From positions 372,001 to 436,000 of the forward strand of contig CAXXUJ010000001.1 in the NCBI GenBank assembly GCA_963677695.2: 64,000 nt of DNA, in the 5' to 3' direction. The DNA is from SABI01 sp963677695 (lineage in GTDB: Bacteria; Spirochaetota; Spirochaetia; Sphaerochaetales; Sphaerochaetaceae). Below, piece after piece: positions 41,863 to 50,368 of the stretch (its first letter is position 1; each line of letters begins with the position of its first letter). The position numbers and the translations under genes are program-made. The notes under the pieces were generated by a model. That model was not told the DNA's origin. It saw only the letters and a list, made by a program, of their open reading frames with translations, and did no database searches.

Positions 41863-42858
41863 CTATTTGATTTCGTCTTCGAACTTTCCGCCGCCGATTC
41901 TCGGACGGACAACCTTGCCCTCTTTTTCAGCTGCCATAACGAGAGCTGCTTCTTCGTGAGCATCATCCCAGTACTTGGCTTCGTGGGGTGAGTGGTCGGT
42001 TGCTGTTACGAACATCTCTGTTGCGAATGAACCTCTGAGTTCCTTGGAGATATCTTCCTTCCAGGGCATTCTGAGAACCTGGGTGGTCATTCTTCTGGTC
42101 ACTCTTCCTGCAGCGTGCATGATGAGTTCAGCGATCTCCCAAGCTCTGTCGTATGCAGACTCGACGTCAGGACAGATCTCGTTGATCATACCGTACTGGA
42201 GTGCCTTCTTCGCTGTGATGATCTCACCTGTGAGCTCAGCATAGGCGAATCTCTTACGACCCATCAGCTCTCTCCATGCGATCTGGATACCGTCTCCGGG
42301 AACCATGTTGGTTCTGAAGTGCATCTCTGTTGTCCATGCATCTTCGGTGGCAAGAGTGATGTCACTGAAAAGAAGGAGGTCTGTGTGGTAGGAAGCGCCT
42401 GTCCATACACCGATGGTGGGAACTTCAAGATCGAACACCTGACCTTCGATGTCGTTTACGCCATCGTAGTACTGGTACTCGTACATCTTCCATGCTTCAT
42501 CGGGTTCTGAACCGAACTCACGTGCAGGCATCCACTCGCCAGTTTCCTTGTTGATACGACCGATACCCTTGAAGGTGTCGGGTCCGATACCGCCGAGGAT
42601 GATCACTTCATTGTCGGGGTCTCTTCCGGCCCAGTCAAAGAAGTAGTGGAGTCCCTGGTGAAGTTCTGCACTCCACTGTACCGGTCCGCCGGCTGTGTGC
42701 ATCCTTGCTTCGAGAATACCATTCTTTCTCTTCATCTTGATACAGTTCTTGAGCTTCTCTGAATACTCTTCGAAGGTCATGTGTGGAATGGTGTAGAGTT
42801 CCTCGTGTGGAATCTCCTTTCTCTTTCCGGCATCTGATTCATAATTTGCTTTGATCAT
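41863..42858 (-). CDS. 6-oxocamphor hydrolase-like crotonase (beta-diketone hydrolase)
   Basis: A 331-residue crotonase-fold protein. Beyond the fold it matches 6-oxocamphor hydrolase, which opens a ring by retro-Claisen hydrolysis of a 1,3-diketone. The three catalytic residues known there (His122, His145, Asp154) have counterparts here: H158 in ASYHTDLLLFSD, H180 in EMHFRTNMVPGDG and D189 in the same segment, with matching spacing. The crotonase glutamates are absent. It has about 40 extra N-terminal residues and an insert near 95-115. AGGAGG lies ten bases before the ATG. The gene is divergent from an SDR across 188 bases. It probably acts on a cyclic diketone made by the reductases of the island; the identity of the ring is unknown. 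Confidence 0.8.
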   Translation of the reverse strand: MIKANYESDAGKRKEIPHEELYTIPHMTFEEYSEKLKNCIKMKRKNGILEARMHTAGGPVQWSAELHQGLHYFFDWAGRDPDNEVIILGGIGPDTFKGIGRINKETGEWMPAREFGSEPDEAWKMYEYQYYDGVNDIEGQVFDLEVPTIGVWTGASYHTDLLLFSDITLATEDAWTTEMHFRTNMVPGDGIQIAWRELMGRKRFAYAELTGEIITAKKALQYGMINEICPDVESAYDRAWEIAELIMHAAGRVTRRMTTQVLRMPWKEDISKELRGSFATEMFVTATDHSPHEAKYWDDAHEEAALVMAAEKEGKVVRPRIGGGKFEDEIK

Positions 42859-42932
42859 AGTGCAGCTTCCTCCTCATAGAAAACGCTAGTAATTTTGTTG
42901 TTGTGCATGTAAACGTAAGTCAGAAAATTCCC

Positions 42933-42958
42933 GCCCGCAAGTGCCATAACAAAAAACG
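42933..42958. promoter_or_regulatory. 26-bp motif shared between two divergent promoters, copy 2
   Basis: It begins GCCCGCAAG and ends CATAACAAAAAACG, 23 of 26 bases as in copy 1 at 5915-5940. It lies 75 bases before the oxocamphor-hydrolase-like gene and 89 before the SDR gene. The same regulator may control the TRAP/OYE1 and the hydrolase/SDR genes. Confidence 0.5.
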
Positions 42959-43046
42959 ATAGAGCAATGTCACATATTGATAGACCATAAAACACCCTCT
43001 ACCTATATACTTAATCAAGAAGTATTAAGGAGGAGAATGACCTATT

Positions 43047-43808
43047 ATGGGAAGACTCGAAAACAAAATAGCAATCGTTACCGGGGGAAACTCGGGTATT
43101 GGAAGAGCAACAGCACTGCTGTTCGCGAAAGAAGGGGCCAAGGTCGTCATCTCAGGAAGAAGAGATGAGGAAAACCAGAAGGTGCTCGCAGAAGTCAAGG
43201 CTCTCGGAGCTGAAGCGATCGCCGTTCAGGCCGATGTCTCTAAAATGGAAGACTGTCACAAGATCGTTGATGAGACTGTAGCCGCTTTCGGCGGGATCGA
43301 TGTCCTGGTCAACAACGCGGGAATCGCGGACAAGCACATGCCTATCGACCTCTGTACAGAGGAGTGGTACACCACTGTCGTCATGATCGACCAGTTCAGT
43401 GTCTACTACATGAGCAAGTACGCACTCGAAGTGATGACAAAGAAGGGCGAAGGTTCTATCGTCAACGTCTCATCGATCGGATCACAGGGAATCGCGGGCA
43501 TCTCCTACTCGGCAGCCAAGGCTGCCGTAAACGGCATGACCAAGAATATCGCACTGCAGTACTCCCCTACCGGAATCAGATGCAACGCGGTCGGACCCGG
43601 ACCTACCCCCACCCCTCTCAATGCTCCTGAAGCATTCGCAACCTTCAACATGGAATTCGCAGGTGAATGTGCAAAGCACATCAACCTTGACGTTCCTGAA
43701 GCTCAGGTCGAGGATCAGGCAGAGGCCATCCTCTACTTCGCAAGCGACGCATCGAAGGCGGTCACAGGCCAGATACTCTACGTCGACCACGGGACAACCC
43801 TCTACTAG
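43047..43808 (+). CDS. short-chain dehydrogenase/reductase
   Basis: A 253-residue classical SDR. Cofactor motif GGNSGIG (13-19), structural NNAG (89-92), catalytic Ser142/143 (NVSSIGS), Tyr154 and Lys158 (YSAAK). An SGRRD stretch after strand 2 suggests NADP(H). It reduces or oxidises a ring or chain carbonyl. Phloroglucinol reductase and bile-acid hydroxysteroid dehydrogenases are SDRs of this size. The start at 43047 has AAGGAGG 12 bases upstream. It is divergent from the beta-diketone hydrolase gene and followed by OYE3 after an attenuator-like hairpin. I infer that it makes or uses the diketone. Confidence 0.85.
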   Translation: MGRLENKIAIVTGGNSGIGRATALLFAKEGAKVVISGRRDEENQKVLAEVKALGAEAIAVQADVSKMEDCHKIVDETVAAFGGIDVLVNNAGIADKHMPIDLCTEEWYTTVVMIDQFSVYYMSKYALEVMTKKGEGSIVNVSSIGSQGIAGISYSAAKAAVNGMTKNIALQYSPTGIRCNAVGPGPTPTPLNAPEAFATFNMEFAGECAKHINLDVPEAQVEDQAEAILYFASDASKAVTGQILYVDHGTTLY

Positions 43809-43832
43809 GTTGTCGCATCTCGAGGAAACTGC

Positions 43833-43864
43833 CGGATGGGACATCCCATCCGGTCTTCTTTTAT
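43833..43864 (+). terminator. terminator or attenuator between SDR and OYE3
   Basis: Arms CCGGATGGGA and TCCCATCCGG (10 bp, perfect) with loop CA are followed by TCTTCTTTTAT. OYE3 begins at 43875, so part of the transcripts may read through. Confidence 0.7.
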
Positions 43865-43874
43865 AGGGCAGAAT

Positions 43875-45905
43875 ATGAAATCGAGACTCTACTCACCGGG
43901 CTATATAGGAAATCTAGAACTGAAGAACAGGATCGTGATGAATGCGATGCACACGGCATTAAGCGATGACGGGAAGGTGAATCCCGCTCTCACCGAGTAT
44001 TTCCGTGAGCGCGCCGAAGGGGGCACAGGCCTCATCATCGTCGGAGCATCGGGGATCGACCCGGTCAGGGTCAACACCCATAACGTGATCGGTATCTATG
44101 ATGACCGGTTCATAGATGGACTCACTCAGCTTGCTGATGTGATCCATTCCTACGGGAGCAAGTGTTTCGTCCAGCTCTGGCATCCGGGACGATATGCCAG
44201 GAGCAGGGAATACAGCGGCATGCCTGCCGTCGCACCCTCTCCCGTCTTCTCCCGCTTTACCGGAGAGACTCCCGAAGAACTCAGCGAGAAACAGATTCTG
44301 GAAATTATCACTGCCTACGGCAGGGCAGCTGAACGTGCCCGGAAGGCGGGTTTCGATGGAGTCGAGGTCACTGCCGCCTCAGGCTACCTCCCCGCCCAGT
44401 TCCTCTCCCCCCTCACAAACAAGAGGACAGACCGATACGGAGGAGAACTCAGCGGAAGACTCACCTTCATAACCGAAGTGATCGATTCCATCCGATCCTT
44501 CACCGGCTATGATTTTCCCCTCACCGTCCGGATGGGATCAAGCGACTTTATGGAGGGGGGAAACGGACCGGAGGAAGCACGTCTCATTGCAGAAGCTCTC
44601 GAAGATGCGGGGATCGATGCCCTCAGCCTCACCGGAGGCTGGCACGAAAGCCGCGTCCCGCAGCTTACGATGGACGTTCCCCACGGAATCCTCGCCCACT
44701 ATGCAAAAAAGATACGGGAAAAGATCTCCATTCCCCTGATCATGTCAAACAGACTCACTCCCCCCATTGCTGAGCAGCTTGTGGACCAGGGAGTGATCGA
44801 CTTCGCAGGATTCAGCAGAGCCCACCTTGCCGAACCCCGCCTTGCCTCGAAAGCGGAGGCAGGAAAGTATGCCTCTGACCGCCCCTGCATCGGCTGCAAC
44901 CAGGGATGCATGGATAAGATATTCTTCTCAAAGACGATCAGGTGCCTGGTCAACCCGAGAGCAGGAAGGGAAGCTGAGGAACCCATGCCTGAAAAGTTGA
45001 AAGAAGGCAATGCCCTGAAGATCCTGGTGATCGGAGCAGGTCCCGCAGGACTTGAATTCGCTCTCACCGCTGCCGAAAGAGGGCATCACATCACCGTGTG
45101 GGAACAGGGATCAAGACCGGGAGGTCAAGTATTGCTGGCATCAGCGGTCAGGGAAAGGTCAGCTATGAGTCAGTTCATCGACTACCTTATCCATGAATGC
45201 GCTGTAAACGGTGTACAGTTCATCTATAACAGGAAAGCAACCGCCGAGAGCATCAGCGAAGCTGTCGAAAGCGAAGGCTTTGACCGGATTGTTCTCGCGA
45301 CGGGAAAGAAAGAAGGATTCACGGAAGTGAAGAACGACGGATCCCTTGAGATACTTCATGGCTGGGATGTGCTGAGAAACTGCAGCGTTCCCGGTTCCAA
45401 GATCATCGTGAAGGGGGCAAGCGAACTCGGTTTCTGGACTGCCTTCCATCTTGCTTCGAAGGATCTGATCACCCCGGAGCAGCACCATTTCATGCACCTC
45501 TATGATACCGAAAACCCGTTCGTCCTTGAAAAGGCGATGCGCGGCAGCGCCTATACGGTGATTGTCATCGAAGAGGGAGAGAGGATCGGTAAGGAACTGA
45601 GCCTCTCGAGCCGCTGGGTCTATACTTCCCGTGCAAAGGAGATGGGCATACAGTTCATCACCTCAAGCAGGGTGACGGAGGTGAAAGAGAGATCGGTTCA
45701 TGTCATGGACGCTGAAGGGAACCTGCAGGTGATCGATACCGATGCTCTCATCGAAACCGAAGCCTTCATCAGACCGGGACACGAGATGGCTGAAGAGCTG
45801 AAAACTGCAGGAATTGACGTACGTTCCATCGGAGAGGTTTCCGCAAGGGGAAACCTGATGAGTGCGGTGAGATCGGCCTTCCTTGCCGCGTCTTCGATCG
45901 AGTAA
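43875..45905 (+). CDS. Old yellow enzyme-type FMN/Fe-S/FAD ene-reductase (OYE3)
   Basis: About 676 residues. The ATG at 43875 gives the usual OYE N-terminus (RLYSPGYIGNLELKNRIVM); a frame to 43836 runs into the hairpin. The FMN barrel holds ASGYLPAQFLSPLTNKRTDRYGG with Tyr171 as the proton donor; the cluster binding site is canonical (CIGCNQGC, then the fourth Cys in IRCLVNP); the FAD domain begins LKILVIGAGPAGLEFA. It therefore looks like a typical 2,4-dienoyl-CoA or enone reductase, unlike OYE1 and OYE2. It follows the SDR gene and is probably expressed with it. Substrate unknown. Confidence 0.87.
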   Translation: MKSRLYSPGYIGNLELKNRIVMNAMHTALSDDGKVNPALTEYFRERAEGGTGLIIVGASGIDPVRVNTHNVIGIYDDRFIDGLTQLADVIHSYGSKCFVQLWHPGRYARSREYSGMPAVAPSPVFSRFTGETPEELSEKQILEIITAYGRAAERARKAGFDGVEVTAASGYLPAQFLSPLTNKRTDRYGGELSGRLTFITEVIDSIRSFTGYDFPLTVRMGSSDFMEGGNGPEEARLIAEALEDAGIDALSLTGGWHESRVPQLTMDVPHGILAHYAKKIREKISIPLIMSNRLTPPIAEQLVDQGVIDFAGFSRAHLAEPRLASKAEAGKYASDRPCIGCNQGCMDKIFFSKTIRCLVNPRAGREAEEPMPEKLKEGNALKILVIGAGPAGLEFALTAAERGHHITVWEQGSRPGGQVLLASAVRERSAMSQFIDYLIHECAVNGVQFIYNRKATAESISEAVESEGFDRIVLATGKKEGFTEVKNDGSLEILHGWDVLRNCSVPGSKIIVKGASELGFWTAFHLASKDLITPEQHHFMHLYDTENPFVLEKAMRGSAYTVIVIEEGERIGKELSLSSRWVYTSRAKEMGIQFITSSRVTEVKERSVHVMDAEGNLQVIDTDALIETEAFIRPGHEMAEELKTAGIDVRSIGEVSARGNLMSAVRSAFLAASSIE

Positions 45906-45955
45906 AAAAAAGAACCTCCCCGCTTCAGGAGAAATCACAACACAGCGGGGAGGTT
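45905..45955. terminator. bidirectional terminator between OYE3 and the CoA-transferase operon
   Basis: Arms AACCTCCCCGCT and AGCGGGGAGGTT (12 bp, perfect) with a 19-base loop. The A run at its left side serves as the T run for the minus-strand operon. Confidence 0.8.
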
Positions 45956-45972
45956 CACAACACCAACAGGTG

Positions 45973-46638
45973 TCAGAAGGCGAATTCAGTACAGTCCGGT
46001 GCGATAACGATATCGGCCTGGGTGTGGTCAATAATCCACTCGGGAGTTGCTGGAGCGAAATACTCCTTCAGGACAAAAGCCCCGTCCTTTATCTCGAACA
46101 ATCCAAGATCTGTCACGATGAGATCGACTTCCCCTTTCGCAGTGAGAGGGAGAGAACATGATTTCACCATCTTAGAATTACCTTTTTTATCAAAATGAAC
46201 CGTCGCCGCGATCACTTCCTTGGCACCTGCCAACAGGTCCATTGCGCCTCCCATGCCGGGAACCATCTTGCCCGGTATCATGTAGTTGGCAAGGTTTCCT
46301 TCCTGGTCGGCTTCTAGGACACCGAGAACGGTGAAATCGAGGTGACCGCCTCTGATGATTCCGAAGGAAGTTGCGGAATCGAAATAGCAGCCCCCTTCCA
46401 GAATCGTTGCAGGAACGCCGCCGGCGTTTACGATATCAGCATCGAAGTTATCTTCGCCGGGAGCTTCACCGAGTCCGAGGAAGCCGTTTTCCGACTGGAG
46501 GACGATATGGACATCCTCAGGGACGTAGTTCGCCACGAGGGTGGGAAGTCCGATACCGAGGTTGACATAGTTTCCGTCTTCGAAGAGACGGGCGATTCTT
46601 TTTGCAATTTTTGTCTTATCTTCTACGTATTCAAACAT
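45973..46638 (-). CDS. atoA: CoA transferase subunit B (AtoA type)
   Basis: A 221-residue family I CoA-transferase beta subunit. The catalytic glutamate is E50 in SENGFLGLG, and the start (RIARLFEDGNYVNLGIGLPTLVANY) and GGAMDLLAGAKEVI are typical. It moves CoA between acetoacetate or other short acids and acetyl-CoA or butyryl-CoA. It lies 12 bases after the A subunit. In the island it can activate the ring-opened acid or the acetoacetate released by the BKACE enzyme. Confidence 0.92.
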   Translation of the reverse strand: MFEYVEDKTKIAKRIARLFEDGNYVNLGIGLPTLVANYVPEDVHIVLQSENGFLGLGEAPGEDNFDADIVNAGGVPATILEGGCYFDSATSFGIIRGGHLDFTVLGVLEADQEGNLANYMIPGKMVPGMGGAMDLLAGAKEVIAATVHFDKKGNSKMVKSCSLPLTAKGEVDLIVTDLGLFEIKDGAFVLKEYFAPATPEWIIDHTQADIVIAPDCTEFAF

Positions 46639-46649
46639 CTGGAATCTCC

Positions 46650-47321
46650 TTATCTCTGTACGATGTAGTGGACGAAGATACCGGGAGTGACGACCGCTTC
46701 AGGGTCAAGCTCTCCGATCTCAACGATCTCGTCTGCTTCGACAATAACGGTCTTGCCTGCCATTGCCATCATGGGAGCGAAGTTACGGGCGGACTTGGAA
46801 TAGGTCAGATTCCCTGCCTTGTCAGCCTTTGCAGCCCTGATCAGGGTAAAGTCTCCGGGAAGGGGCAGCTCGAGAAGGTAGTCCTTCCCCCCGATATTTA
46901 TCACCTGCTTGCCTTCCTGCACAGCAGTCCCTACTCCGGTGGGAGTGAGAAATCCACCGCAGCCTATGCCTGCGCATCTGATTCTCTCGGCGAGCGTTCC
47001 CTGGGGAACAAGTTCGACCTCGGCTTCGCCTTGAAGCATCTGACGCTGGGTCTCCTTGTTGAGACCGATATGGGAAGCGACGTACTTCTTGAACTGTTTT
47101 GCAAGCACGTTCGGTGCGACTCCGGTAGCCTTGCTCTCGTCACCGAGAAACAGTCCGTTGTCACTGCACACAAGGATCATATCCTTCTTGCCGCTCTCCC
47201 TGAGAGCCTTCATCAGACCGACGGGAGTACCGACGCCCATGAAACCGGAAACGAGGAGGGTATCCCCTTCCGAGATCTTTGCTATAGCTTCTTCAGCTGT
47301 TATGATTGGTTTCTCTTTCAT
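46650..47321 (-). CDS. atoD: CoA transferase subunit A (AtoD type)
   Basis: About 223 residues from the ATG at 47321, which follows the thiolase stop by two bases; GGAGG lies inside the end of the thiolase gene. The glycine loop VSGFMGVGTPVGL is the CoA-binding part of the alpha subunit. With subunit B it forms the heteromeric enzyme. The order thiolase, A, B is common in butyrate and acetoacetate operons. Confidence 0.9.
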   Translation of the reverse strand: MKEKPIITAEEAIAKISEGDTLLVSGFMGVGTPVGLMKALRESGKKDMILVCSDNGLFLGDESKATGVAPNVLAKQFKKYVASHIGLNKETQRQMLQGEAEVELVPQGTLAERIRCAGIGCGGFLTPTGVGTAVQEGKQVINIGGKDYLLELPLPGDFTLIRAAKADKAGNLTYSKSARNFAPMMAMAGKTVIVEADEIVEIGELDPEAVVTPGIFVHYIVQR

Positions 47322-47323
47322 TT

Positions 47324-48505
47324 CTATTCCTCCATCTCGATGCACAGGGCGGTTCCCATGCCTCCGCCGATACACAGCGTTGCAAGACCTTTTTTCGCCT
47401 TGCGGTGTTTCATTCCATAGATCAGGGTCGTGAGGATACGAGCGCCCGAGCAGCCTACCGGGTGACCGAGTGCGATCGCGCCTCCGCTCACGTTGACAAT
47501 GGACGGATCAAGCTTCAGATCACGCACGACTGCGAGTGACTGGGCAGCAAAAGCCTCGTTCGCTTCGATAAGGTCAAGGTCAGACACTTCCCAAGAAGCA
47601 GACTCGAGAGCCTTCTTAGAGGAAGGAACCGGTCCGTAGCCCATGATGGCCGGATCTACACCGGCTGAGCCGTAACCCTTGATGGTGGCAATTGCCTCAA
47701 GGCCGTTCTCTTGCGCCCATTCCTTGTCAGCGATGATCAGCATGGCGCCTCCGTCGTTGATTCCAGAAGCGTTTCCTGCTGTCACCGTCCCGTCCTTCTT
47801 GAAGGCGGGGCGGAGGGCTGCAAGCTTTTCGGGGCTTGTCAGGCGGGGGTATTCATCGGTATCGAAGATAACGGGATCACCCTTTCTCTGAGGGATCGAT
47901 ACCGGCATGATCTCATCCTTGAAGGCACCTTCGCTGATCGCCTTAGCGGCTCTGCTCTGGCTCTGATAAGCGAACGCATCCTGTTCTTCACGTGATATTC
48001 CCCACTGCTCTGCTATATTCTCGGCAGTGATTCCCATGTGGTAGTCATTGAAGCTGTCCCAGAGAGCGTCATTGATCAGGGAGTCAACCATAGCGGCATT
48101 CCCCATTCTCGCTCCCCAGCGTGCCTGAGGCATCAGGTAGGGTGCCTGACTCATGTTCTCAGCTCCGCCGCAGACGATACACTTCGCATCCCCTGCCTTG
48201 ATGATCTGCGAAGCGAGACTGACCGTTCTCAGACCCGAGCCGCACACCTTGTTCAGCGTCATGGCGGGGACGGTATCAGCAAGACCGCTCTTAATCGCCA
48301 TCTGACGTGCGACATTCTGCCCCAGACCTGCTGACAGCACATTACCGACGATTACTTCGTCTATCTGATCTGCATTGACACCTGTCTTCTCAAGAAGACC
48401 CTTGATCAGCTGAGCACCCATGTCTGCAGCCGAGACATCCTTCAGAGATCCGCCGAAGGAACCGATAGGTGTCCGCAGAGCTCCCAATATAACTACTTCA
48501 TTCAT
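47324..48505 (-). CDS. atoB: acetyl-CoA acetyltransferase (thiolase)
   Basis: A 393-residue biosynthetic/degradative acetoacetyl-CoA thiolase. Cys88 (NKVCGSGLRTVSLA), His in NVSGGAIALGHPVGCSGARI and the second Cys in LCIGGGMGTA are the catalytic residues. It splits acetoacetyl-CoA to two acetyl-CoA, the natural last step after Hbd and CoA transferase. It is the first gene of the thiolase-atoD-atoA operon. A TTTATACA half-site at 48652 resembles the inverted repeat upstream of MFS1. Confidence 0.92.
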   Translation of the reverse strand: MNEVVILGALRTPIGSFGGSLKDVSAADMGAQLIKGLLEKTGVNADQIDEVIVGNVLSAGLGQNVARQMAIKSGLADTVPAMTLNKVCGSGLRTVSLASQIIKAGDAKCIVCGGAENMSQAPYLMPQARWGARMGNAAMVDSLINDALWDSFNDYHMGITAENIAEQWGISREEQDAFAYQSQSRAAKAISEGAFKDEIMPVSIPQRKGDPVIFDTDEYPRLTSPEKLAALRPAFKKDGTVTAGNASGINDGGAMLIIADKEWAQENGLEAIATIKGYGSAGVDPAIMGYGPVPSSKKALESASWEVSDLDLIEANEAFAAQSLAVVRDLKLDPSIVNVSGGAIALGHPVGCSGARILTTLIYGMKHRKAKKGLATLCIGGGMGTALCIEMEE

Positions 48506-48797
48506 ACATATACTCCATCGCGCATGATCAGGAACTTCTCACGGTGAAAGGGAAGCTTCCACCTGATCCCGCGAGGGAAAGAAAACTGAACATGCTGTCG
48601 GGTTGTTTGCTGTAATTCTACTGTAAGAGAAGAGAAAATGGGACTTTCACATTTATACAAAAACGTGCCCTTATTATACTCAGAGGGAATTGAGTGATGA
48701 AATCATGCAGACAGATACTGAAAATGAAGATTTCTTCCAACTGCGAGGAAATATCAGACCCACTTCACACTCCCTGCGATAGAGGTATAATGAGACC
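48506..48797. other. 292-base divergent intergenic region
   Basis: It contains the start regions of the thiolase operon (minus) and the ybaK-like gene (plus). Apart from a TTTATACA half-site and AT-rich promoter-like sequence I see no gene or strong repeat. Confidence 0.4.
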
Positions 48798-49265
48798 ATG
48801 GAAAAGACCAATGCAGTACGGCTTCTCGAGAAAGAAAAGATAGATTTCACACTGACTGAATATGAGGTGGATGAATCAGATCTGAGCGCGGCAGCGGTGG
48901 CCGCGAAAGCCGGCCTCGATCTCGAGAGGGTATTCAAGACGCTCGTTCTCAGAGGCGCTTCGAATGCGATCTTCGTCTGCGTCATTCCCGGCGGGTACGA
49001 ACTTGACCTGAAGAAAGCCGCACAGGCATCAGGAGAGAAAAAAGCGGAGATGATTCATGTAAAGGAAATCCTCTCCCTTACCGGATATATCAGGGGAGGC
49101 TGCTCCCCGGTGGGAATGAAGAAGAGATACCCGACATATATTGATGAGACCTGCCTTCTCCATGAAAGCATCTATGTGAGCGCGGGAGTCCGCGGTCTTC
49201 AGATTCTCATCGCACCGGAGGACCTGATCACCGCAGTGGAAGCACAGGTCGCCGACCTGGTCTGA
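48798..49265 (+). CDS. ybaK: YbaK/EbsC-type aminoacyl-tRNA deacylase
   Basis: A 155-residue member of the YbaK/ProX family, full length. Such proteins hydrolyse mischarged Cys-tRNA(Pro). The family start (TNAVRLLEKEKIDFTLTEYEVDE), the lysine-containing VFKTLVLRG and GGCSPVGMKKRYPTYIDE are clear. It is a housekeeping gene next to the catabolic island and not obviously linked to it. Confidence 0.88.
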   Translation: MEKTNAVRLLEKEKIDFTLTEYEVDESDLSAAAVAAKAGLDLERVFKTLVLRGASNAIFVCVIPGGYELDLKKAAQASGEKKAEMIHVKEILSLTGYIRGGCSPVGMKKRYPTYIDETCLLHESIYVSAGVRGLQILIAPEDLITAVEAQVADLV

Positions 49266-49532
49266 TACACTGAAACGGAAGGAACAGATCACATGCTATC
49301 CCCTCAGAAATGAATGAGTACCTCCCCGACTTGTACGGTACCCCCTCATATCTGATGGAATACTGAGACGATATTATCAAGTGTTCATAGAATATCTCTT
49401 CATCATTTTAAAGGTGTCGGAAGAAGCAGAATACCAGTAGATACGAATTCGTCTTCCCTTTATACTATGTACAGACGTAATTTATATACCAACTTGCACC
49501 GTCTATAAACAACTGCTAAAAAGGAGAGTCCT

Positions 49533-50117
49533 ATGACCATTCGAATCACAGACCTGTTTCCTCATCAGACAAACCACATAACAGACTATGATCGGCTGTA
49601 TCACACAAGAGAGTACTTTGCCCAAAAGGCATTGAAGATCCCCACTGCACACACACGGCTGAAAGGTACCCGCTTTGATGAAATGCGTGAATTCTGCGGG
49701 TATAGAGACCTGCAGAAGTTCTGTAAGCATGTCCAGAGCTGGAACAGCCTGAGGGTTCCTATCCCTCACACATATCTTCAAGCAATAGGAATTGATTTCG
49801 ATATGCTGACATCAGCATTAAAAAGGGATAGAATTTCCTATATCCAGAAACTTCAGGAACCGAGGTATCCCAAGGTATTCAATGTGAAGTGCGGACCGCT
49901 CGTGCTGACCAGGAATATTCCCGACCTGACTGAAACAGAAGCTATCACCTACATAAAAAATCTTGCTGGACTCCGACCGGTTCCCTTCTCTATTTTTTAC
50001 ACTGATTTCCTTGACATACAGATTGTATCGGACAAAGAGGCAGTGTATCTGCATAAGTATCCGTCTTTGATTAAAGAGGAATCTTTCTACAGTTTCCTGA
50101 GTTCAGAAGAGACTTAG
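49533..50117 (+). CDS. hypothetical protein
   Basis: A 194-residue protein I do not recognise. An AAAGGAG site precedes the ATG, so it is likely real. It is soluble, with a HTH-like or DNA-mimic-like middle part (EMREFCGYRDLQKFCKHV) and an aromatic C-terminal half. Codon and base use are more AT-rich than the island. It lies at the edge of the stretch with the nucleotidyltransferase module, so it may belong to the same accessory segment. Confidence 0.6.
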   Translation: MTIRITDLFPHQTNHITDYDRLYHTREYFAQKALKIPTAHTRLKGTRFDEMREFCGYRDLQKFCKHVQSWNSLRVPIPHTYLQAIGIDFDMLTSALKRDRISYIQKLQEPRYPKVFNVKCGPLVLTRNIPDLTETEAITYIKNLAGLRPVPFSIFYTDFLDIQIVSDKEAVYLHKYPSLIKEESFYSFLSSEET

Positions 50118-50204
50118 GACAGCCTGTGCCTTTTCTTGGTCAAAAGTGAGATCGTCCTTGAAATTAGGAAGGCTCTTTCACTCGTACATGACCCTTCCAT
50201 GAAT

Positions 50205-50272
50205 CCACACCTCCCTCTCCAAGGAAATATTCATGTGAGATAAAGTTGGGATTTTTTATTTCCGATTCAGAG
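50205..50272. repeat. direct repeat, copy A (left of the nucleotidyltransferase pair)
   Basis: About 68 bases beginning CCACACCT, with GGAAATATTCAT, GAGATAA, TTGGGA and TTATTTCCGA in order. Copy B at 51555-51624 is in the same orientation and largely identical with a few changes. The two copies enclose the two-gene module. Confidence 0.75.
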
Positions 50273-50368
50273 AGTTTCTTCTCTACGGTGTTGAACTACT
50301 TGAATACCTAACACATGTGCAATAATATATAATTGTTGGGCAATAAAGAGAATGAACCGGAGGCTTAC

